A DNA stretch of 19,672 nt, taken from NCBI GenBank assembly GCA_900548705.1, contig URLF01000048.1, positions 1-19,672 of the forward strand, read 5' to 3'. A model generated the notes under the pieces. That model worked only from the letters and a program-made list of their open reading frames with translations, was not told the DNA's origin and did no database searches. Position 1 is the first letter of the stretch; each line of letters opens with the position of its first letter. The position numbers and the translations under genes are program-made. The DNA comes from an uncultured Porphyromonadaceae bacterium. Lineage in GTDB: Bacteria > Bacteroidota > Bacteroidia > Bacteroidales > Muribaculaceae. Shown piece after piece: positions 14,213-19,672 of the stretch.

Positions 14213-15664
14213 TTAGAGCTTCTGCCCTGACTTCTTTTTCTGTTCCGGCTTGGGCTGGGTCTGTCCCTGTTCGAGAGGTTCCTTCAGCCCCTTGGTCGAC
14301 TCATTGGTCTTACCCTGTGAGTTGACCGCGACCTGCGTCTTACTCTCCTCCGCCGGGGTGATGACCTTGGCATTGTCGGGGTCGGAGTTGTAGGTGTAAG
14401 GACGCTGTTTGTCGGGATTGAAGCGGATGTAGATTGTGCTTGGCACACCTTTGGCATCCGGGACGCCATCGACCTTGATGGTCTTTCCGGCGACATAATC
14501 CGCTTTCTGCTGGTCGGAGAACTCAACTCCCTTCCATTTGCCGAGAGGCTTGATGCTGCCGTCGTTCAGAACCCAGTTGTTGGTGTTCTTTTCGGCGGGT
14601 GCCTCCTGCTTCTGGTCTTGGGACTGTGCCCTCTGTTGACCGAGGCGGGCATGGACGGGAACGAACTCCGCTTTCTGCTCTGCCGCACTCACCTGAAGGA
14701 CTGCCGGGAAAGTCTTGCCGTCTTTAAGCGTCACCTCCTTGTGGAGCTGTTTGCCCGATTTCAGCAATCCGATTTCCTTTGGTGTCAGTTCCGTTTCTCC
14801 AATCTTGTTGCGGATATAGAGAGCTGACACCGGGAGAGCGATAAGCTCGTTGGTCTTGCGGTCAATGCTGACATAGCTGGGAATAGTGTTCCCTTTGGAG
14901 TCTTTCAGATCGATGACCCTGCCGAGGTTACCGGTCTCCTTCAGCATCTCCTTATCCTCCTTCGTGAATTTCACGCCATGGAACTCATCGTTAAGATTGG
15001 GTTCCTGACGGATGAAGTGCGGGACCACCTTGATACTTCCGTCGGGATTCTCGTGCAATGAGAGTCGGGCCTCCAGCTCATATTTCTCATTGCCGAAAGT
15101 CGGAGTAACTTTCACGAGGTCGGACATCCGGTTGTTGACCATGTTGCGGAGATTCAGCTCACCGATTGACTCCTTGGTGATGCCCCATGCCGCGAGATTG
15201 TCCCAGTTGATCTTGGATTCGTCAATCTGCTTGAAGCGCTGTGGCTCCTGAGTCTGGGCGGTGTCCGATGCCGGGTTGACAGTCTCGGAGACCGTTTCCT
15301 TCTGCTCCTGTTTCGGTGCGCCGTCGGGCATCTTCACCTTTGCCTCGGCAAGCATATCCTTTGCCCCGGGCATATCGGGATTCTGCACCATCTGGTTTAC
15401 AGCGAAGCCCATCGTGGGGACTTGGTCAGCCGGAACCTTGAAGAAGCCGAAGATTGTCGGATTCTTACATTGGGCAGTAAAGTTCCGCAGGAAGTTGTCG
15501 AGAATGTCGGCGTGTCGGTCGAATGTCAGGAATTTAGCTGCCTTCGCGGGGTCTTCCATCTGTGGTGTACCGTCAGGTTTCATCCCGGTCACCACACCGG
15601 ATTCACCCGTCTGGCTGTTGTGGGCAATCAGTGCGTCTTGCTTCTTCAAATCTTGTTCTTGCAT
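14213..15664 (-). CDS. DUF4099/DUF3945 domain protein of conjugative elements
   Basis: The 483-residue protein has several segments. A conserved N-terminus (1-100) contains CKNPTIFGFFKVPADQV. A Glu/Gln/Thr linker spans about 105-143. A DUF4099-like domain spans about 144-226 (FKQIDESKINWDNLAAWGI). It is followed by three DUF3945-like repeats at about 226-277, 288-336 and 376-425, each with a helix, a Gly turn and a two-strand unit. The C-terminus is Gln/Lys rich. The family is widespread in Bacteroidales conjugative transposons and has no assigned biochemistry. Its start lies inside the end of the HTH gene (62-nt overlap in another frame). I keep ATG 15664 because the first 30 residues (DALIAHNSQTGESGVV) fit the family N-terminus. 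The position between mobilization and replication-like genes suggests a DNA-processing accessory role. Confidence 0.85.
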   Translation of the reverse strand: MQEQDLKKQDALIAHNSQTGESGVVTGMKPDGTPQMEDPAKAAKFLTFDRHADILDNFLRNFTAQCKNPTIFGFFKVPADQVPTMGFAVNQMVQNPDMPGAKDMLAEAKVKMPDGAPKQEQKETVSETVNPASDTAQTQEPQRFKQIDESKINWDNLAAWGITKESIGELNLRNMVNNRMSDLVKVTPTFGNEKYELEARLSLHENPDGSIKVVPHFIRQEPNLNDEFHGVKFTKEDKEMLKETGNLGRVIDLKDSKGNTIPSYVSIDRKTNELIALPVSALYIRNKIGETELTPKEIGLLKSGKQLHKEVTLKDGKTFPAVLQVSAAEQKAEFVPVHARLGQQRAQSQDQKQEAPAEKNTNNWVLNDGSIKPLGKWKGVEFSDQQKADYVAGKTIKVDGVPDAKGVPSTIYIRFNPDKQRPYTYNSDPDNAKVITPAEESKTQVAVNSQGKTNESTKGLKEPLEQGQTQPKPEQKKKSGQKL

Positions 15665-16109
15665 CTTGAATTGTCAGATGTTTTGGAGGTTCACAGATTT
15701 GTCCCGTGGGGACCTCTTTTTCTATTGGCTTAGGATGTTTGATACCCAGAGCCACGGCAAACTCCCGGAAGAAATCTATCAGGTCTTGACCGCAATACCA
15801 GATTCGGGAGCCTTTTGTGCCAGTTTTGCTTTGATAAGCGCGTAGTCCGTACAATTTACGCCATTTACGGAGAGTCTTATCGCTGCAAGAGAAAATCTTC
15901 TGTACTTGCCATTCGGGATACATGGCATCCGGTCTAATGCCATACGTCTCTTGTGGCTTTTCGGGCAGCATAGGCGGTGGCGCCGCATTGATCGCCAACC
16001 TGTCCATACCATCCGCAATGCGGGTGAGAAGACTTATAAAGTCACCGGCTTGCTTAGCGGTTATCACAATGGTGACAGTATTTTTATCTTGTATCGTAGT
16101 TATATCCAT
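15603..16109 (-). CDS. Helix-turn-helix DNA-binding protein
   Basis: The 168-residue protein has an N-terminal strand and helix region (1-45), a Pro-rich hinge, and a winged HTH at about residues 64-115: WQVQKIFSCSDKTLRKWRKLYGL is the HTH and GSRIWYCGQDLIDFFREF the wing and closing helix. This resembles the HTH_17 group common in Bacteroidales mobile elements. The C-terminal 45 residues are polar and partly overlap the next gene, so they may be under weak constraint. Its 5' end faces a 203-bp spacer with a long-range inverted repeat that it could bind (inference). ATG 16109 is preceded by a plausible -7 box. Regulation of the operon below or of mobilization are both possible roles. Confidence 0.75.
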   Translation of the reverse strand: MDITTIQDKNTVTIVITAKQAGDFISLLTRIADGMDRLAINAAPPPMLPEKPQETYGIRPDAMYPEWQVQKIFSCSDKTLRKWRKLYGLRAYQSKTGTKGSRIWYCGQDLIDFFREFAVALGIKHPKPIEKEVPTGQICEPPKHLTIQDARTRFEEARRTDCPQQPDG

Positions 16110-16312
16110 TGTTTCGTCGATTAAAACTTACGATGCAAAATTACTGTCCCGCCAAAAGTTAACTTTTACGGTTGCTTTCAACCGGGTAACGATTGCGTGA
16201 TAGAAATTTCAACGAACCGTCAACTCGCTGAAATCAAAGGGATTTTGTGTAATGCCGTGATTCGATTTTCCATTACCCGGTTGGCTTTATCTGGGTATTT
16301 TTCAGCACGGTT
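16110..16312. promoter_or_regulatory. Regulatory spacer with long-range inverted repeat
   Basis: CAACCGGGTAA (16179-16189) and TTACCCGGTTG (16273-16283) are perfect inverted repeats 83 nt apart. A minus-strand -7 box TAATTTTG (16136-16143) lies 27 nt before the HTH gene start. The repeat could be a looping operator, part of a transfer origin, or a structured RNA element; the sequence alone does not decide. No gene is visible in the spacer. Confidence 0.5.
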
Positions 16313-16597
16313 TTACTTCAAATCGAGGAGATGACGCAGTTCAGGGTCGGCGGCGATACGCATTTTTTCTTCAGCGACTATCTTTTTCACCTGCTCCTTG
16401 ATGGCACGGTAGTTTGTCTGTATGGCAGTTTCCATAACATCCTCTCCGTTCTCGTCAATGAAGTTGGTGACTATGGGAAGTTGCTTGTACGCCTTTTCTT
16501 CCGACTTTACTTTCTCACTGTCCACTACAATCTCGGCATGGAAGATTTTCTGCTCGATGCGTTCTCCGAAGTTATCAGAGACAGCACCGACAAACAT
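16313..16597 (-). CDS. C-terminal segment of the coupling protein, after an amber codon
   Basis: The 94 codons continue the TraG/MobC reading frame after a TAG. MFVGAVSDNFGERIEQKIFH and the following EIVVDSEKVKSEEKAY, then the terminal helix KKIVAEEKMRIAADPELRHLL, match the C-terminus of Bacteroidales coupling proteins. It is in the same frame as the upstream gene with no base lost or gained. The ATG lies only 3 nt after the stop (TAG GGT ATG), so termination and reinitiation could give a split protein. Otherwise readthrough would give one 660-residue chain. It is not an independent gene family. Confidence 0.8.
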   Translation of the reverse strand: MFVGAVSDNFGERIEQKIFHAEIVVDSEKVKSEEKAYKQLPIVTNFIDENGEDVMETAIQTNYRAIKEQVKKIVAEEKMRIAADPELRHLLDLK

Positions 16598-16600
16598 ACC

Positions 16601-16603
16601 CTA
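16601..16603 (-). other. In-frame amber codon within the coupling protein
   Basis: The plus strand reads CTA, giving TAG on the minus strand, between TCG (Ser564) and GGT (Gly). Both sides are in one frame and both match the same protein family. No complete gene in this window ends in TAG: all use TAA or TGA. Confidence 0.85.
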
Positions 16604-18295
16604 CGACAGTCCGCTGATTTTACTCGGCGGAATGAGGCTGTCCATCTGCGTGTTGATTGATGTCGATACATCCTGACGGTTGATGGAGATTGACTGACGC
16701 TTCTGGAGAACCTTGCCGAAACGCTCAGACAGTGTTTTGGCGGTTGATCCTACGACTTGTCCGGAGAAAATATTGCCGACGGTATTCATCACCACCGCCG
16801 CCTCCGGCTTGCCATAGTCACGCTCCAACTGGGAGAAGTCCTGAAAGCCGAGACAGACAGCAACCTTGTTGCTTCGGGCCGTGGCGATAAGGTTATCGAG
16901 ACCCTTGAAGTATATGGTCGGCAACTCATCTATCACCACACCCGATTTGAGCATACCCTTCTTGTTGATGAGTTTGACGATACGGGAATTGTAGAGACCG
17001 AGAGCTGCGCCGTAGATATTCTGGCGGTCGGGATTGTTGCCGACACAAAGTATCTTCGGTGCCTGAGGATTATTGATGTCGAGAGTAAAGTCGTTGCCAG
17101 ACATTACCCAGTATAGCTGCGGGGAAATCATACGCGACAGAGGAATCTTTGCCGATGCAATCTGGCCCTGCAACTGGTCTGCGGCTCCTCCCTGCCATGC
17201 GTCCATGAACGGAGAAAGATAGTTCTCCAGCTCCGGATATGAGGAAAGTATTGGGAAGATGTCCTCATACCGACGGTTAAGGAACTCGATGGCATGGGGA
17301 AAGGTACAGTATATACCACCTTTGTAGAGTTTGAGATACCATATAATACTCGCGAGCAGAATAATAGGCGACTCCACGAAGAAATCGCCCTGTTTCTGAA
17401 TCCACGTCTTGTTGAGATTGAGCATTATGGTGTACGCCGATTCGTATGCGTCCGCTATGTCGGTCATGAATGCCGGCGCGATTGGATTGCATCGGTGGCT
17501 CCGTCTGGGGTCATCGAAATTTATCACATAGAACTTGGCCCCTTTGGGATATTTGTCCTTGTTCTTCAGAAAATGATTATAAACGATTGTACTGAGGTCT
17601 GCGAATTTGAAGTCGTAACAGTACAAAGCAAAACCTTTCTCTATCTGTTGTTTGAGGAAGTTGTTCACGACCGCATACGACTTTCCCGAACCGGGTGTGC
17701 CCAGCACGATTGTCGCCCTAAAGGGGTTGACCACGTTTATCCATCCATCATTCCACTTCTTCTTATAGTAGAATCTGGTGGGGAGGTTTATCGAGTATTC
17801 ATTCTTGATTTTGCGTGTCTCCTGTTGGAAAGATTCGTTTTCATTGTTGAATACGTCGTTCATCAGATTGTTCTTCAGCAATCGACTCATCCAGTTGCCC
17901 GCCATAAGCAGGCAGATGAATCCGGCTGCGCTACACATTATATATAAGGTGTAGTGGAACTTCGGCATGAAGTAAAGAACCACGCCGATGCCGAGGAATA
18001 TCCAGATGGTACGCCATGTTATATCCTCGTTTTTCACACCCCTTGTGCCGAAACACGACAGAGCGAGAAGGAGGAGTGCGAACCACTTTGAGGTATATTG
18101 CGACCTAAACAGGTGGCATGAACGGTCGAAACCGTTCAGCACCTTATCGACGACGGTAAAGAAGCCGTCGGGATTGGTCGGATGTAGCTCCGGGCAGAAC
18201 CAATAGATATTGATTATGACCAGAACGATGCTTGTGGCACGGAGAAAATCCATGATTTTCGCCAATGCCCTGAGATCATCTTCTTGTTGAGACAT
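16601..18295 (-). CDS. TraG/MobC-type conjugative coupling protein (T4CP), interrupted by in-frame TAG
   Basis: This inner-membrane ATPase would link the relaxase-DNA complex to a type IV secretion channel. Four hydrophobic segments are visible (about residues 15-33, 69-83, 95-112 and 116-134). The cytoplasmic ATPase follows, with Walker A GTPGSGKS (199-206) and Walker B VVIDE (453-457), then GFQDFSQLERDYG (483-495) and FSGQVVGSTAKTLSERFG (510-527). The frame ends at residue 564 after PPSKISGLS with TAG, where the family continues with Gln then GMFVGAV. Removing the stop gives a normal length of about 660. The change is consistent with one CAG-to-TAG transition. It starts 29 nt after the relaxase stop, in the same operon. 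Confidence 0.88.
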   Translation of the reverse strand: MSQQEDDLRALAKIMDFLRATSIVLVIINIYWFCPELHPTNPDGFFTVVDKVLNGFDRSCHLFRSQYTSKWFALLLLALSCFGTRGVKNEDITWRTIWIFLGIGVVLYFMPKFHYTLYIMCSAAGFICLLMAGNWMSRLLKNNLMNDVFNNENESFQQETRKIKNEYSINLPTRFYYKKKWNDGWINVVNPFRATIVLGTPGSGKSYAVVNNFLKQQIEKGFALYCYDFKFADLSTIVYNHFLKNKDKYPKGAKFYVINFDDPRRSHRCNPIAPAFMTDIADAYESAYTIMLNLNKTWIQKQGDFFVESPIILLASIIWYLKLYKGGIYCTFPHAIEFLNRRYEDIFPILSSYPELENYLSPFMDAWQGGAADQLQGQIASAKIPLSRMISPQLYWVMSGNDFTLDINNPQAPKILCVGNNPDRQNIYGAALGLYNSRIVKLINKKGMLKSGVVIDELPTIYFKGLDNLIATARSNKVAVCLGFQDFSQLERDYGKPEAAVVMNTVGNIFSGQVVGSTAKTLSERFGKVLQKRQSISINRQDVSTSINTQMDSLIPPSKISGLS

Positions 18296-18324
18296 TGTTT
18301 GTCGATTTTGTGGGTGAATGACTT

Positions 18325-19590
18325 TTACAGTCCACGTCCTTTCTTCTTTTTCTTCTTACGCGCACGACGGGCAAAGGCTTCTTCCGCAGGGTCGAAGTCC
18401 GGTCCTGTCTGAAATAGTCCGAGTCCCGGCAATACCGGGTCGAAATCGAAGTCGTAAGAATTTGAGGAAGTCTGGCGTTGTTGAGTCGGTTGAGGTTGCT
18501 GAGCCTGTTGATTCGGAGCCGGACCTGTATTTTGCTGTTGTCCGCCATTGGACTGAGACTGCTGTCCGCCATTGGAAGTTGGCATCTGCTGTCCCTGGGT
18601 CTGACTCGGTTGCGGTTGAACCGAAGGTTTTGCCGAAGGGTCGTTGAACCAGAGGTGAAGGGCATTTGCATAAAACTCTCTGCCGAGACGGGAGCCGTTA
18701 AGCGAGACATGATTGTTATGGTCAACGTATGTGGCGCCATACAATCTGCCGTCATCATTATACCGAAGCACGAGATTGATACCTTTCTCTTTGAGCTTGG
18801 CAATGAAGTCATCCTTACCGGTGGATGCCGCCATTGCGTCCGTTACCAGTCGTTTTGTCGGCTTTACGTCGATTCTGTCCTTGTCGCGCTCAAATTTGTT
18901 CTCGATGGATGTTCTACTTGCAAACTTGCCGAGGCGTGAGGCTTTGAGAGGTGTGGCTATGGTATTACCGTTGTCATCGGTTGCGAAATAGACCAGACCA
19001 TGATATTCACGGCCATTGACTTTGCCGTCGGTCAATTCGCATTTGACATTATACAGTCCGAGTATGGCGTTATATTCGCCTATGCTCTGGAACTGCCAGC
19101 GCATACCAACCAGCTTGACCGTATTCTGAACCTGACGCTTGATGTCGCCGTTGGGGTCAATCTTGGTAATGGGAGTATCCGGTGATACCTTTTCCCGCTG
19201 TGCCTTGTGAAGTCCGTATTTCTCTTCAAGTTCATTGGTAATCTTCTTACTCCTGCGGAACAGAAAAGACTGGTCGAGGCGTTTGCCCTGCTCGTTGACA
19301 TTGACCGTGACTATATGGATATGGTGCCGGTCAATATCCTCGTGCTTATATATCTCGTGCTTATATATAATGTATGGCTGTTCGCCGAAACCGAGCTTGT
19401 CGAGATACTCGCGGGCAAGGATTTCAAAATCCTGATCCGTGAGTCTATCATCGGGATGTGGATTAAGTGAGATATGGAGAACAGGCTTCTTTGTCCTGCC
19501 CATCTTGGGCATAAAAGCCTTGAAGTTCTCCGCCATTGCTCCAATATTTATATTGCCGTCTGCCGGCAACACAATCTTATTGGCACCCAA
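18325..19590 (-). CDS. MobB-type relaxase, 5'-disrupted
   Basis: This mobilization relaxase nicks the element at oriT and pilots the strand. It has the HISLNPHPDD block (39-48) and the metal-binding histidine motif HEDIDRHHIHIV (83-94). A central region (about 150-285) lies before a Gln/Pro-rich low-complexity stretch (about 300-370) and a basic tail (KKKKKKGRG). The only usable near start is TTG at 19590, yet family similarity (INEEHGRVLGANKI) extends about 10 codons further upstream and then stops before an in-frame TAG at 19630-19632. The usual N-terminus with SLYGALAYN, which carries the nicking Tyr, is absent. A 15-bp tandem duplication adds IYKHE just before the histidine motif. It lies 29 nt upstream of the coupling protein. 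It is probably a pseudogene or a non-nicking remnant, but intact downstream. Confidence 0.82.
   Translation of the reverse strand: MGANKIVLPADGNINIGAMAENFKAFMPKMGRTKKPVLHISLNPHPDDRLTDQDFEILAREYLDKLGFGEQPYIIYKHEIYKHEDIDRHHIHIVTVNVNEQGKRLDQSFLFRRSKKITNELEEKYGLHKAQREKVSPDTPITKIDPNGDIKRQVQNTVKLVGMRWQFQSIGEYNAILGLYNVKCELTDGKVNGREYHGLVYFATDDNGNTIATPLKASRLGKFASRTSIENKFERDKDRIDVKPTKRLVTDAMAASTGKDDFIAKLKEKGINLVLRYNDDGRLYGATYVDHNNHVSLNGSRLGREFYANALHLWFNDPSAKPSVQPQPSQTQGQQMPTSNGGQQSQSNGGQQQNTGPAPNQQAQQPQPTQQRQTSSNSYDFDFDPVLPGLGLFQTGPDFDPAEEAFARRARKKKKKKGRGL
19339..19368 (+). repeat. Exact 15-bp tandem duplication inside the relaxase gene
   Basis: CTCGTGCTTATATAT occurs twice head to tail (19339-19353 and 19354-19368). 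On the minus strand the two copies encode IYKHE-IYKHE, a five-residue in-frame insertion immediately before the HED...HHIH metal site. Confidence 0.88.
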
Positions 19591-19620
19591 TACACGTCCG
19601 TGTTCTTCATTTATTTTTAT

Positions 19621-19672
19621 TACTGTCCGCTAAACTTTTGAGGTCAACTGAAAATTAGGGCTGATTCCGTTT
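19621..19672. other. Apparent junction with foreign DNA at the relaxase 5' end
   Basis: Relaxase similarity ends near 19620. The remaining 52 bases do not encode the expected N-terminus in any of the three minus-strand frames, all of which contain stops. The boundary reads TTACTGTCCGCTAAACTTTTG on the plus strand (19620-19640) and may be the end of an insertion sequence, but the sequence runs out before this can be shown. Confidence 0.4.

Noticed and set aside
15261..15845. A 194-codon plus-strand open frame spanning two genes
   Set aside because: It lies antisense to the DUF3945 N-terminus and the HTH gene, both of which have family support.
16313..16597. A separate small gene after the coupling protein
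   Set aside because: It is in frame with, and matches the C-terminus of, the same family; it is a fragment, not an independent gene.
16313..18295. Alternative genetic code with TAG as glutamine
   Set aside because: Only one in-frame TAG is seen across some 15 kb of long intact frames, which argues against general recoding. A single mutation or local suppression is simpler.
1..19672. CRISPR array, rRNA, integrase or antibiotic resistance gene
   Set aside because: No regularly spaced repeats, no rRNA-like stretches, no tyrosine or serine recombinase motifs and no resistance gene were seen, even though RteC-like regulators often accompany tetracycline resistance.

Overview
The window is bacterial DNA of Bacteroidales type. 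It holds a short piece of core chromosome followed by the end of an integrative conjugative or mobilizable element that apparently sits next to a tRNA-Leu gene. Four things point to this order: promoters of the TTTG-N19-TAnnTTTG kind, no Shine-Dalgarno sequences at starts, RteB/RteC-like regulators, and a MobB/MobC plus DUF3945, topoisomerase, DUF1896 and methylase-helicase gene set typical of Bacteroidales conjugative elements. The species cannot be fixed; a Muribaculaceae-like gut organism is a guess.

Positions 1-2553 are chromosomal: the 3' part of dapA (+), queC (-), tRNA-Arg(UCU) (-), a SIMPL/DUF541 membrane-anchored protein (+), a pyrimidine-rich spacer with a terminator, and tRNA-Leu(CAG) (+) with a consensus promoter. 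Positions 2554-5570 are an AT-richer regulatory segment: an RteB-like response-regulator homologue (-), a divergent spacer full of AACATAAA half-sites, an RteC-like gene (+) and a small HTH/excisionase-like gene (-).

Positions 5569-14101 are a tightly packed minus-strand unit. It encodes a topoisomerase III homologue whose catalytic residues are replaced, a DUF1896 protein, and a 2028-residue protein with an adenine-methylase domain, a MutS mismatch-recognition domain and an SF2 helicase. Upstream in the same direction are a DUF4099/DUF3945 protein and an HTH protein (14213-16109). Upstream again is the mobilization pair: a TraG/MobC coupling protein and a MobB-type relaxase (16313-19590).

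The transfer genes carry three separate apparent lesions. An in-frame amber codon sits near the C-terminus of the coupling protein. An exact 15-bp tandem duplication lies just before the relaxase histidine motif. The relaxase loses family similarity about 10 codons upstream of its first usable start, next to sequence that may be an insertion-sequence end. Either the element is losing mobility or these are unusual adaptations. No integrase, T4SS tra genes, antibiotic resistance gene, rRNA or CRISPR array is present.
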